A stretch of DNA of 64,000 nt, taken from Chrysomallon squamiferum. Taxonomy: Eukaryota > Mollusca > Gastropoda > Neomphalida > Peltospiridae. Where the stretch lies: the NCBI GenBank assembly GCA_012295275.1, contig CM022679.1, forward strand, positions 26,320,474-26,384,473, given 5' to 3'. Under the pieces are notes generated by a model, which ran no database searches, was not told the origin of the DNA, and worked only from the letters and a program-made list of their open reading frames with translations. Of the stretch, positions 24,640-37,590 are shown piece after piece (within the stretch, counting starts at the first letter, position 1; every line of letters starts with the position of its first letter). The position numbers were made by a program, and so were the translations under genes.

Positions 24640-26416
24640 AAAATAGACGAAGCCAGTGAAGAAGTTATTAAAAAGATTCAAGATTTGACACACCAATTGA
24701 AAAAGGAAGTGTGTAGAAATGTTGACAAACAGAAATGTGATCGAGATGAACAGATAAAAGTGGTGAGTCAGTTAATAAAAGAAAAACGTGAACATCTTCT
24801 ACACTGTCAACAAGCCTTGCAGTTCGCACGTCAAGTCGAATTTATTGAAATATTTGAGTGTCTGGAAAACAAAATAACAACTTTGATCAAGTGCGGAGAA
24901 TTGGTTGATTTAAAGATAGAGAAAATCAACTTACAGTTGGATGTATTTGAACGTGTTGATAATGTCATAAAGAAGACTGCAGAGATGTTTGACAAGTCAG
25001 AGATGATACCCTGTATTGAGATGACAGATTCTATTGTAGAACGAGAATCTTGCGTTCTCAAAGTCAGACTCATCTCAAAGAAAAACAAATCACAGTCAGA
25101 AGCTGTTATTGAAACTGCTGGTCAAACGCACGAAACTGATAGAAAACGTCTAACAACGTCCATTTGTGGAAAGCTGTTTTATACGCCGCTAAGACTCGGT
25201 CTTCACAAGACATCAGTCAGATTTGATAGTTTTCATTTTGCACATGACAGTCTCACATTTCACAGTTAGTATTTCAGTATTGTTTGCTTTAGATGCTGAG
25301 CTCACGAGGAAAGTTCTGATTGGTCTGGACGTGCAGTCGAATACATTTAATGAAATACTGCGTGAGTAGAAAACATTTAATATTCGTTAATCCTTCATCT
25401 GAGAAATAAATGTATTAATTTATACGAATTGCACATCTTTCTATCCAAAAAATGAATCCACATATCACTTTTTTTTTTAAATTATTGATTATACTATACA
25501 AGATCTATTAGGCTACAAGAGTGTCAAAATTATAAGTCCCATTCCGAATCCATCTATGTATTTTATTTTATTTTATTTTTTATTGGCTAGTTCCTTTGGT
25601 AGTTTAATTATTTATTAATATTTTCGTCTGTTTCATTGTTTACTTAATTATTTGTTTTATTTTACACTGTAGAACTGTTTCATGTGACATTAATCCAACG
25701 AAACACACAGAGATAACTATAGTTATATATGAATATTTTTATTATTGCAGTACCAAATGTACAGTTTGATTAAAAATGCAGTAAACAGGACGTATTGTAA
25801 ATTCTCAGACTATGGTGAATTGATCAACAAAACTTCACCACTGCCTGACACAGAACAGACCTCTTCACTTAAAACTCTGATAGGCGCCACAGGAAACAAG
25901 ACCTTTCACCATCCTGGCTGTTATTACTGGCAGGTTGATGTTTTATGTAAAGTACTGGAAAATGCAGAACTTGACAAAATAGCAGCTCAAACCGGTGTTT
26001 GTACTGAACACAATTTCGATGATGCAGTTGTAATTTCACAGAACAGTCACGCCTGGTGTGTAAGTGTTGACACCTGTAGAGATCACAACAGTCTGTGTTT
26101 AGTGATTGATTCTTGTGGAGATGAAATAGATGACAAGCCGTTTGCAGATTTTGCAAAGAACAAAGAATTCATTGTGAATATTGGGTTGTTGCTTGACACG
26201 AAAAACAAAAAACTGCACATTATTCAGATAAATGCAAACAAATGTGAATAGAGCATTCCTGATATTGATGTTTCAGAGCCTCTGATACCAGTGTTCGGCT
26301 CCTTTGATGTTAAAGTAAAAGTTCTTTCTGGTGATGATGTGTCTCTAAATGACGAATTACTCAAATTAATCTCTGATATAACAAAGAAGAAAGAATCAAC
26401 GAAAATGTGTAACTAG
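24640..26416 (+). pseudogene. TRIM class B pseudogene lacking RING and B-boxes
   Basis: Remaining parts are exon 1 from the coiled coil on (24640-25264), exon 2 (25293-25361) and exon 3 (25751-26416). Lesions seen: (1) the RING, B-boxes and first part of the coiled coil are gone, by a deletion at 24,640 next to ATAAAAAT; (2) intron 1 is only 28 nt (25265-25292) against 240 nt in its sister at 55.2 kb, too short to splice normally; (3) one extra T near 25,771 (GATTAAAAATG against GATAAAAATG) shifts the start of the SPRY frame; (4) TAC has become TAG at 26249-26251; (5) an in-frame deletion shortens VFGVYRPDMFDV to VFGSFDV. The frame beyond the TAG stays open to 26416. It cannot make a working TRIM protein. 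Confidence 0.85.
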
Positions 26417-27859
26417 CATATTTAGTGTTTATTCATATTTAGATTAAATTCAAATATATAACAACAAGATAGTTATTTATTTATTTTTAATGGGGAAAAT
26501 TTTTCATGGCTGTAGAAACAATTCATTTGATAGAAAACTTTGCACAGTTCCAGTTACGAGTGCTAAATCTATTGTGTGTGTTTGCCTTTTTTAATTTCGT
26601 CCTCTCCCAGTTTATTTTAATTCAGACATTATTGGTAAGTTATTTCTCTGGCTTCTTTCCATTGTTATTGTTTGTATTGTTAGGAATATTGTTGGTTTAA
26701 TATCATGAAGTTAACATCAAAGAAATTATAGAGAACTTAACAAAAAAAAAAATATTTTTTCGAGTTAAAACTAAAATTCTTGCTTTTCGGTCATTTTTTT
26801 ATTAATATGTTTGGTAGAATTCGCAGACAAATGGGGGAAAGCAATATATGTTCTCCCGTTCCGCTTAACTACGGATTCACTACTTTTAGTGTAACATCTT
26901 GTTATTTATCTTAACAACAAATAAGTATTTGATAATATACTGAATAAAAGATTCAGATGAACGTGAATTTCTCCGTATGTTTAGTAAAAATGTCTTGCAT
27001 CTTTTTCGTTATGTGAACATGTTCCGAGATTCTGGAATTGTTACAAATTGGTCATTTTAAGAAGAAAAATTATTTTAGGCAACACAAGCTATTCGGAAAA
27101 TGATAATGTTATTAATTTATTATTATACATATTACTATTTGAAGAAAAATGGAATATTTGGAAAATATTATTTGTCTCAAGTATAAAAAGTATATGATAT
27201 ATTTATTTAGTCATAGGAAATGTAAATATATGTATAACTGTATTATGTTTAGTTATTTTTAACCACTATATTGTTATATGTTAATTACAGTAACATATCT
27301 TAGTATTTATACTCCTTAAATATATTTACTAGTAGGAATTACAAAACTATTAGAGAATAAATAAGTACAATAAAAAAAATTAATTAAATTAACTCCATTA
27401 CAGAAATAAAATCATATGAAGATTTTCTTTTATTATATTTATGTTTATAGAATAAAAATAAAAGTGTAGAAATGATATCTGAAATAAATAAATAAACATC
27501 ATAGGAAAGAAACAGAAAACTAAAGTCGATATTACTGAAGATACAAATATATTTGTTGTGTCTAGTTATTCATTTTTTTAAATTTTCTAATTATTATTTT
27601 CTCGTCTGATGTTGTTGTGGTTGATATTGCTGTTTTTCTTATTTTTGTTGTTGCTATTGTTAGCATTATATATTATTATTATTACAAGCTTATTTATTTA
27701 TGTATGAGCTTGTATTTGTATATATGTATATGTACGTGTAAATAAATGTATGTATTTTTTTATGAAAAGATGTATAGACACATGTATGCATACATGTATA
27801 TATGTATGTGTATCGGTGTAAGTATTTTAGGATTGAATATTCTTTGCCTTATGTATGTC
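26417..27859. other. 3' flank of the 24.6 kb pseudogene, then 5' flank of the next unit
   Basis: No gene is seen. 26,440-27,350 matches 57,530-58,860, interrupted there by a MITE. 27,400-27,860 matches 33,690-34,240. The short hydrophobic frame at 26,506-26,700 is duplicated near 57,600 with indels and is not credible as a gene. Confidence 0.65.
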
Positions 27860-28015
27860 TGATTAGACATGTCACAAGGGGTCGAGTCAGTGGCACAGGA
27901 AGACGACGTCCATTAAGACATCACAAACCACGTCAGTTGCGGCTACGAGACTTGAACGCATGCTGCCTGTTCTCCTGCTCTCTCAACTCGGACCTTACCA
28001 CGCGGCTATAACACA
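27860..28015 (-). mobile_element. tRNA-derived SINE-like element, copy 1
   Basis: On the minus strand an RNA polymerase III A-box-like TAGCCGCGTGGTAAGG (28008-27993) is followed by a B-box-like GCGTTCAAGTCTCGTAG (27959-27943), at tRNA-like spacing. The body (CAACTGACGTGGTTTGTGAT and on) is not tRNA. This is the layout of a tRNA-derived SINE head. Both copies in the window lie in the same duplicated flank, so they reflect one insertion copied later. Confidence 0.5.
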
Positions 28016-29595
28016 ACCTTAAAACGTTTGCTCAGTAACCGAGACTAACCATCACTTCCCACGAAGCGTCATTCTTCTATGCATCCAGTTTTTGTTGTTG
28101 TATTATCTCTTTATTTATTTAATTAATTATTTATTTGTATATCTTATTTATTTATTTGATTTGATTTGATTTGATTTGATTTATTTATTCATTATTTCAT
28201 TAATTAATTAATTAATTAATTCTTTCATTCATTCATTTATTTATTTTGTTTCAGCCATATTTTCTGTAAAATATATATGTATATATTTTTTTTTCTATTG
28301 TCGTTGTTCTTATTCTTGACAGTATCTGAATCTGGTATCCAATTGCAATTAAAACTAATTAAAGATGAAATTGCTCTGGTATTTCACTCGAAACAACGGT
28401 TTAAACAGTTTGTAAAATAGATTTATGTCTGCCGCTCGAACTGAATCTGTCAGCGTGACCCAGTCGCTGATACAAGCTGCCCTTTGCGGTTAACACGTTT
28501 TTCAAGGTGGACCCATTTCGACGATGATCGTGAAATAGTTGTCATGTGAGACAAGCTCCAAGGTAAAGATAGGATATTTACTTGTTAAGTGACAAATACG
28601 TTATAATGTCAATTTTCAGTATACTCGGGTAAGTTAATGATAATTATATTGCTGTTGTCGTTTACAGTTTCAGCCATTAGTGACACTGAATACCGTGTCA
28701 GTCAAAACGCTGACACTAATAATTAACTAGCTAGTACTGTATTGGAAAAGAGTTTACTCAATTTTAATTTTTTATTATTTTTATAGTTTGTTCTTATCAT
28801 TTGAGTTATTTTCTTTCCTAAATATATCGGTTTAAAGAACGGATTTAGCTTTTTAAAATGAAGGACAAATGATTTCTACAAGTTTCACTGTATAGCGTAA
28901 CACAGGTGATAAGCACACAATTGTTAATTCATAGTTGCAGTCGATCTGTCGTCGTTCAGTGAAAAATGAGACAATAAAATAAAACTTTACAAAACATTTG
29001 AGCTCCGCCATTGTACACCTGGAGTCGTGACGTTATCACTAATATAACACTATATTTTATTGAAACGTTATCACATTTTGACATTATAGATTATAACGCG
29101 AGAAAACAACAAAACCCTCAACCCAAAACAACAACAAACAAACCCAAAACACACACACAAAAGAAGAAATCCAACAATAGAATGAAAAGTACCTGGAGTT
29201 TTGATGAATAATCTTGATGATTTTTTCAATAAAGTTAAAGCTGCTTTCGATCGAAAATGTTTCAAATGACAATTCTGAAAAATGTGTTTTCATTTAAATT
29301 GATTTTATTGAGTTTTAACATTTGTAGAGAGAAATAAATGTGCAAAAGCATGTCATTATTGTTATTAAGTTAACAGGTTTCAATTTAAAGTGTCACACAG
29401 GCGATACAAAGAAAATACCATTTTTTATGCTTTAAGTCCTTATTTTTAATTGTAGGCGACCTATCACATCTCACTACATACTGTGTCAATAAAATAAAAT
29501 AAAACTTTAAAAAACAATACAACGCCGCCGATATAATACTTCACAACTGGAGTCGTTACCATTTACAAGAGAGTTGCATTTTAATAATAATAATG

Positions 29596-29628
<33 letters not shown>

Positions 29629-29922
29629 TAACATAATTTGTACGTCTCAAAAAACTGTCACCAAATACACATGTTAAAATGATTTATTAGTAATACTGTA
29701 TTAGACATTAAGGAGTTTAAATGATACGACTTTGTTCATAGTATTTAGGTATGTTAGGCTCTTTCCCAAGAGAAACTAACACAATACAGCGACTTTATCT
29801 AGAAACGACATCAGTTATTATATTTCACTTAATTATCGCTCGGATAATAAATAAACCTTTCAGTGGTACGTCAAAATATTTTACTGTTTTATTGATTTGA
29901 TTTCTAAGTTGTTTTTCATATA
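28016..29922. repeat. 5' flank of the 30.0 kb TRIM gene (tandem copy at 34.4-37.5 kb)
   Basis: Matches 34,380-37,487 apart from indels. About 970 bp present at 35,490-36,450 are missing at about 28,863. A 125 bp A/C-rich insertion lies at about 29,065-29,188. The distal flank element is at 28,390-28,830. AAT repeats lie at 29,580-29,625. No gene is seen. Confidence 0.75.
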
Positions 29923-30025
29923 TTCGAACAGGTAATATGGAATGATATTGCACTGAAGATATGACAACCCTGCTTCTACAGATATTTCTTGATACGAATT
30001 CCACGATACTTTAATATGACCCACA
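29923..30025 (+). promoter_or_regulatory. Conserved proximal 5' flank of the 30.0 kb TRIM gene
   Basis: TTCGAACAGGTAA at 29923-29935, 90 bases before ATG. The 40 bases before ATG (TTAATATGACCCACAATGG) differ from the minus-strand genes, which have TTTTTCAGTTATCCATAATGG. Confidence 0.5.
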
Positions 30026-32817
30026 ATGGCTGAAAGTTGTGTTGTACCATTAATAGAAATTCGAGACGAGTTTGTTATTTGTGAAATTTGTTTAGACTAT
30101 TTTAATGACGGAGATAAACTACCACGTATTTTACCATGTCACCACAGCTTTTGTTGTCAATGTTTGACGTCAGTGTGGAAGAATTTTCCAGAAGGACTAA
30201 CATGTCCCAACTGTCGACAAATATGGCCTGTTCAAAATAATATCGAGAAAACATTTCCACAAAACAAAGTGTTGACAGATTTGGTGGAGTATATAAGAAT
30301 TAAAAATAATGCTGGAGAAATACTGTGTCAAGTATGTTCCAGTAAACAGAAAGCAACGACCCGATGTTTCGATTGTGATACTCACGTGTGTGAAACATGC
30401 ACATCATATCACATGAAATTTCCAAGTACAAAGCATCACAAGACAGTTTCTATATCGCAACTGGTGGAAATTCCACAATCTGAATTTTTCCAGAGAAAGG
30501 ATATCTGTACATGTCACGAAAATATGAAAGTTGATGTTTACTGCAAGACGTGCTGTACAGCTGTCTGCTCTACGTGTGCATTCGTGTCTCACAAAGAACA
30601 CGAAATCTGTAATCTGAAAGATGTCTACAACGAGAAGAAGGAACAGATCAGAATCACTTTATGTAAGTTACAAACGTCCATAGAAAAATCTAAATCGTAC
30701 ACTGATAAACTGACTCGCGAGAAACAAACATTGGAAGAGACACAAACACAAAGTCTAATGAAAATAGACAAAGCCAGTAAAGCAATCATTAAAAAGATTC
30801 AAGATTTGACACAACAGTTGAAAGATGAAATTGTTAGAAATGTTGACAAACAGAAATGTGATCGAGATGAACAGATAAAAGTGGTGAGTCAGTCGATAAA
30901 TGAGAAAAGTGAACATCTTCTACACTGTCAACAAGCCTTGCAGTTCGCACGTCAAGTCGAATTTACTGAAATGTTCGAGTCTCTAGAAAACAAAACTAAA
31001 CATTTGATTACGTCGTGTGTATTGTTTGAACTGCAGATGAAAAAGATCAACCTTGGTCTGGAGATATTTCGGGACTTTGAAATGATTTTGACCAAATCAA
31101 GACATATCGCTTGTTTCATGCAGAATATTGACAAGACAGAGCAGGGTGGTGAAATGATGAGTGGTGTACTCTTACCACAGAAAATCAACGTTCCCGAGAT
31201 GACGTCAGAAGATTTGGTTGAGTCTATTTCAGAAAATGAGAAAAGGTCACTCGGTGCTGAACATGGATGTAGTAAAGACAATACTGAGATAACAGACGAA
31301 CAAGGTGAATTTTCCGAATATTTCTCTGCATAAGCATTTTTTGTTTTTACCCCAAATAAACTGCAACTGTCAATTATCTTAAGAATTTAAAAGCTTTATC
31401 AAATTATTTTTCCCTTAATTTTGTTCATTACTGATTGTTTGTATTTCAGAATATAGAGTTTCATCGGTTATTATTGAATTAACTCTAAATTTTGACGCAT
31501 TTTTTTTCTAAGGATTCTTCAGCTGTTTCACTGATTGTTTAAATGTTCGATGTAAAATGTGATAAGGTTTTTTAGGTGCGGGTTTGATGCGGAAAATTCT
31601 AGTAGGTCAATACAAAGAAGTGTTTCGTAAGTAATTTTCATATTTTACAGACACACAGAGACAAATACACACACACACACATTAATATACACGTACACAC
31701 ACACAGACACAGAGGAAATGAGAATTGCCCCCGACTAGTATAATTAGATGTTCAGTTCAGGGAAAATAACTAATTAATAAAACTTTCCGGATTATTGTTC
31801 CTTGTATTGCAGAATTTACGTTGAAAAATCTAATATATATTTATGTAAAATATCCCTAGAAATGATGTTATGAATTAATAACTTTATGAAAGTACAAGTT
31901 ATTGCAAAAATACATTATCATTAGAGATAGTTACGTATATAATTTATCTCCTCTTTATCTTTTGTTTATATTTGTATGTTTATTTATTTATTGATTTATT
32001 GATTTATTTGTATGTTATTGATTTATTTATTTATAGACAATGTGGAAGCTAAATTCGGTAACATTTGATTTGTAAAGAGAGGGAAAATATATTATTTGAT
32101 GTCAGTAGAAAGTAATTCAAAGAAACAGAGATAATTATAGTTATATATGTATATTTTTATTTTACAGTACCCAGTATACAGTTTAATAAAAGTTATATGA
32201 ACTGGGAATTTTGTACCATCACAGATTATGGCGAATTGATCAACGAACCTTCACTTCAACCTGACACAGAACAAACCATCAAAGTTGAAACTTTTAATGG
32301 TGTTTTAGGAAACAAAACGTTTCACCATCCAGTCTGTTATTACTGGCAGGTTGACGTTGTATGTAAAGTACTGGAAAATGCAGAACTTGACAAAATAGCA
32401 ACTCAAATCGGTGTTTGCACAGAAGAAACTTATGACGATGCCGATTTAATTTCAGAAAACAGACACGCCTGGTGTGTAAGTGTTGACACCTGCAGCGATC
32501 ACAATAGTCTGTGTTTAGACGTTCATTCTCTTGGGGAGGAAATATCTGACAAACCTTTTGCAGATTTTGAAGAGAACAAAGAATTCATTCTGAATCTTGG
32601 GTTGCTGCTTGACACAAACAATAAAACATTTCACATTATTCGTTTAAATGAAAATAAATGTGAATACAGCATTCCTGACATTGATGTTTCAAAGCCTCTG
32701 ATACCACTGTTTGGAGTTTATAGCTCTGCCATGTTTGATGTCAAAGTAGAAATTGTTTCTGCTGATCAAATGTTTCAAAACGATGAGTTACTCAAGTTAA
32801 TATTTGACTTACTTTAA
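30026..32817 (+). CDS. TRIM class A with class B-like 5' half: RING, B-boxes, coiled coil, SPRY
   Basis: Intact: exon 1 30026-31304, exon 2 31576-31626, exon 3 32168-32817, together 1980 nt (659 aa), phase 1 junctions. The RING (C19 to C63) and both B-boxes are complete (B-box 2 reads ICTCHENMKVDVYCKTCC). The exon-1 tail is class A (VLLPQKINVPEMTSEDLVES) but seven residues shorter than in the minus-strand copies. Exon 2 reads AGLMRKILVGQYKEVF. Exon 3 has VLGNKTFHHPVCYYW, IGVCTEETYDD, HAWCVSVDTC and PLIPLFGVY. The 5' flank and first part of exon 1 are closest to the class B gene at 37.6 kb, while the introns and 3' half are closest to the minus-strand class A gene at 10.8 kb, so the gene looks like a recombinant with the switch near residue 327. 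Confidence 0.9.
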
Positions 32818-33508
32818 AAAAATTAATGAAATCTATTGTGTGTGTTTGTGTGAAACTACCAATTTCAATAAACTAAATGAAAAATAGCTATGATAATATT
32901 AATTTTATTTGTTCATTATTACCTTTCTTTAGAATTTTTTTTATTATTATTATTATTATTAAATTTTACTATTAAATATGTCTTTGTAGTTTCTTTACAC
33001 TTTTCATCTTCTTCCTCTTCTATTCTGTTTTATTTAAGTAATTATTAATAAATTGTTTCTTTAACTTCTTTTCATTATTATCGTTCTTATTGTTTGTAAT
33101 ATCTTGAATTTAATATCTAAGTAATTATAAAGAACACTAAAAAATAAAAATTGTTTGGCTTCAGGTCATTTCCAATCATATTTTTGGTTGCGTTCGGAGA
33201 CGAATGGTCGAAAATAATACGTATTCTCCCGTTCTCAGTAATTTCAATACGGTTTCAATAATTTCAGCATAACACCTTGTTATTCATCTTAACATCAAAT
33301 GTGCATACAGTGTAAATATTCTTTGTAATTGTAAATAGCAATAAAACTGATGACGTCAAAGATTTTACCTGTAATTAACGGACGATAGTTTGATATGTTG
33401 TAAGCGGCTTGCCCCGTGGATTCTATTCTTTGCGCTGAATTGACAAATGGTTGTAAGTACCAGTCAAACGACCTGATTTTCACATTTCGAATTAATTTGT
33501 CAAAACGT

Positions 33509-33557
<49 letters not shown>

Positions 33558-33974
33558 TAATAATAACAACAACAACAACAACAACAACAACAGTCAATGT
33601 AATATACCAATAACAATAATATTGATAAATAAGTAGTAAGTAAGTAAATATATTAATAAATAAATAAATACAATAAAAAATTTAAATTAAATCCATTACA
33701 GAAATAAATCATGCGAAGATTTTCTTTTATTATATTTTTATATGTATACAATAGAAATAAAAGTGTAGAAATGATATCTGAAAATTAAATAAATAAACAT
33801 CATAGGAAAGAAATAGAAAACTAAAGTCGATATTACTGAAGATACAAATATATTTGTTGTGTGTAGTTATTCATTTTTTTTAAATTTTCTAATTATTATT
33901 TTCTCGTCTGATGTTGTTGTGGTTGTTGCTATTGATATTGTTGTTTTTCTTATTTTTGTTGTTGCTGTTGTTAG

Positions 33975-34035
<61 letters not shown>

Positions 34036-34246
34036 ATTATTATTATTATTATTACAAGCTTATTTATTTATTATGAATTTGTATTTGTATATATGTATAT
34101 GTATGTGTAAATAAATATATGTATTTTTTTATGTAGAGATGTATAGATATATGTATGCATACATGTATATATGTATGTGTATCAGTGTAAGTATTTTAGG
34201 ACTGAATATTCTTTGTCTTATGTATGTCTGATTAGACAGGACACAA
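32818..34246. other. 3' flank of the 30.0 kb gene, microsatellites, start of next unit
   Basis: No gene is seen. 32,930-33,260 is a diverged copy of the 3' flank at 26,500-26,900. 33,308-33,436 is the dispersed repeat also at 4,456. AAT then CAA runs are at 33,510-33,593, and ATT runs at 33,977-34,055. From 33,690 it matches 27,400 onward. Confidence 0.65.
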
Positions 34247-34380
34247 GGGAAGTCAGTGGCACAGGAAGACGACGTTCATTAAGACATCACAAACCACGTC
34301 AGTTGCGGCTACGAGACTTGAACGCATGCTGCCTGTTCTCCTGCTCTCTCAACTCGGACCTTACCACGCGGCTATAACAC
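34247..34380 (-). mobile_element. tRNA-derived SINE-like element, copy 2
   Basis: Same minus-strand A-box-like (34374-34359) and B-box-like (34325-34309) motifs as copy 1, with only a few differences. It precedes the same ACAACCTTAAAACG junction. Confidence 0.5.
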
Positions 34381-37300
34381 AACCTTAAAACGTTTGCTCA
34401 GCAACCGAGACTAACCATCACTTCACACGAAGCGTCATTCTTCTATGCTTCTTTTTTTTCTTTTTTTTTTTTTGGTATTATCTCTTTATCTTTGTATTTA
34501 TTTATTTATTTGTATATTTTATTTATTTATTTATTTATTTTATTTTATTTATTTTTATTTATTTATTCATTATTTCATTAATTCATTCATCCATTCATTC
34601 TTTCATTCATTCATTTATTTATTTAGTTTCAGCCATATTTTCTGTACAATATATGTGTATATTTTTTTTTCAATTATCGTTGTTCTTATTCTTGACAGTA
34701 TCTGGAATCTGGTATCCAATAAATTAGGAATGAACTATTTCAACAAGAAATTCTCTTTGCAATTAAAACTAATTAAAGATAAAATTGCTCTGGTATCACT
34801 AAAACGAGGGCTGGTCGAGCTGAATGCAAACTCACGACTGAACCGAGCTAATTTGTGCGGCAATGTAAACGTCGCTGTAGTATAAACATTAATAAAGAAT
34901 TAGTTTACGATTTTCACACAGTTCATCTCTACTAATGAGAAACAACATAAATTTAATAATTGATTATAGAAAAAGTTTCTTCTTTTTTCTTCTTTTCACT
35001 CGAGACAACGGTTTAAACAGTTTGTAATATATATTTATGTCTGCCGCTCGAACTGAATCTGTCAGCGTGACCCAGTCGCTGATACAAGCTGCCCTTTGCG
35101 GTTAACACGTTGTTCAAGGTTGACCCATTTTCACGATGATCGTGAAATATTTGTCGTGTGAGACAAGCTCCATAGAAAAGGGAGGATATTTACTTGTTAA
35201 GTGACAATTACGTTATAATGTCAATTTTCAGTATGCTCGGGTAAGTTAATGATAATTATATTGCTGTTGTCGTTTACAGTTTAAGCCATTAGTGACACTG
35301 AATACCGTGTCAGTCAAAACGCTGACACTAATAATTAACTAGATAGTACTGTATTGGAAAAGAGTTTACTAAATTTTAATTTTTTTATTCTTTTTATAGT
35401 TTGTTGTTATCATTTGAGTTATTTTCTTTCCTACATATATCGGTTTAAAGAACGGATTTAGCTTTTTAAAAAGAAGGAAAGGCAACTCTATTTTACGGTT
35501 CAGGAAATAGAATGTGAAACTAATAAAACAGTTTTACATTAAACATGATAATATACTTATTATTATTATTATTTTGAAGAAAAAAATGTTATTTGTATTA
35601 TATTCAAAATGTTCTCATTGTTTTATTCTTATATTAGTTATTAAAATGAAAATGTTATCAAAGTAAACGTGTAGTGTTTATCTTGATTCAACGAAAATAC
35701 CACCACTGTAACTTCCTGCTTGCTATTATTATGTTAACCGCTAAGCTATGGAGGCTAAGTTTTAAAATTCTTTAACTCCAGAAATCTTATCAAATCTATT
35801 TTTTGTAGCGGTATCTCTGTGTATAGAAGAAAAGAATGACACCAGTATAGTTAAACACAAATTGTTCATATGAAATAAACACAACAGCAGTCAACTGTAA
35901 GCGAGGAACAGGTTTAAGTAGGTGACAGCTTTAGCGTATTTGTTAATATTACTCTTATCTAACTGGCTAACACTGGTTTACACAAACAAACGATTAATTC
36001 CACTTAATAACATTAACTTTTAATACAGACGTAACAACAGTATCCTGATAGGGCTAGAATTGACAGCTTCAACGTAATTGCTCCAGATTCTGTTTTACAC
36101 TGGTTTGTTCAAAGTAGAAGAAAGATACAAACAAACACCTATTTATTTGCCTGAATATTCATTTCTGAGTACATTAGTTATAGTTACAATAAAACATTCC
36201 TGTTATGCATTATTTCCTCATTGCTATTAGTAGTATTATTATAATTATGATCCGAGAGAGAGAAAAAAGGTTGTATGACATTTGAGAGACAGGTAAACGC
36301 AATTAACTTTGTCAAACTACTTCTGTAATGATCTGTGTTTATTATTTCGATAAAGTTAAAGTTGGTGTCTCTCGGTTACAGTTTAACTGAGAGTTTTGGA
36401 GAAAAAGTCTTCTCTTGTAAATTTATTTAATGTTTTTACAGGTAAATGAATATTAAATGAACAACAAATGATTTCTACAAGTTTCACTGTATAGAGTAAC
36501 AGAGGTGATAAGCACATAAATTGTTATTTCATAGTTGCAGTCGATCTGTCGTCGTTCAGTGAAAATTGAGACAATAAAATAAAACTTTACAAAACATTTG
36601 AGCGCCGCCATTGTACACCTGGAGTCGTGACGTTATCATTAACATAACAGCTATATTTTATTCAAAGTACCAGGAGTTTTGATGAATAATCTTGATGATT
36701 TTTTCAATAAAGTTAAAGCTGCTTTCGATCGAAAATGTTTCAAATGACAATTCTGAAAAATGTGTTCTCATTTAAATTTATTTTTTTGTTTTAATATTTA
36801 TATAGAGAAATAAATGTGTAAAAACATGTCACTATTGTTATTAAGTTAACAGGTTTCAATTTAAAGTGTCACACAGGCGATACAAAGAAAAGACCATTTT
36901 TTATGCTTTAAGTCTTTATTTTTAATTGTAGGCGACCTATCACAGCTCACTATCATATTGTGACAATAAAATTAAATAAAACTTTAAAAAAACAATACAA
37001 CGCCGTCGTGACCATTTACAAGAGAGTTGCATTTTAATAATAATAATAATAATAAGAAGAAGAAGAAGAATAATAATACATAATTTGTACGTCTCAAAAA
37101 ACACTTGACCATTTACAAGAGAGTTGTATTTTAATAATAGTAATAATAATAATAATAGTAATAATAATAATAAGAAGAAGAAGAAGAATAATAATACATA
37201 ACGTGTACGTCTCAAAAAACTGTCACCAAATACACATGTTAAAATGATTTATTAGTAATACTGTATTAGACATTAAGGAGTTTAAATGATACGACTTTGT

Positions 37301-37487
37301 TCATAGTATTTAGGTATGTTAGGCTCTTTCCCATGAGAAACTAACACAATACAGCGACTTTATCTAGAAACGACATCAGTTATTATATTTGACTTAATTA
37401 TCGCTCGGATAATAAATAAACCTTTCAGTGGTACGTCAAAATATTTTACTGTTTTATTGATTTGATTTCTAAGTTGTTTTTCATATA
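34381..37487. repeat. 5' flank of the 37.6 kb TRIM gene
   Basis: Tandem copy of 28,016-29,922, and it keeps the 35,490-36,450 stretch lost there. The distal element is at 35,000-35,480. A segment of about 95 bp with AAT/AAG triplets (37,012-37,104) is repeated at 37,108-37,220. The reading frame at 34,445-34,885 is low complexity followed by duplicated flank, and I do not call it a gene. Confidence 0.75.
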
Positions 37488-37590
37488 TTCGAACAGGTAA
37501 TATGGAATGATATTGCACTGAAGATATGACAAGCCTGCTTCTAAAGATATTTCTTGATACGAATTCCACGACACTTTAATATGACCCACA
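37488..37590 (+). promoter_or_regulatory. Conserved proximal 5' flank of the 37.6 kb TRIM gene
   Basis: TTCGAACAGGTAA at 37488-37500, 90 bases before ATG; nearly identical to 29923-30025. Confidence 0.5.

Noticed and set aside
26506-26700. Hydrophobic 64-residue frame that could be a membrane peptide
   Set aside because: Its duplicate near 57,600 has indels that break the frame, so there is no sign of selection on it.
29011-29211. Frame in the A/C-rich insertion before the 30.0 kb gene
   Set aside because: It is composed of AAC/CAA-like simple sequence and is absent from the paralogous flank.
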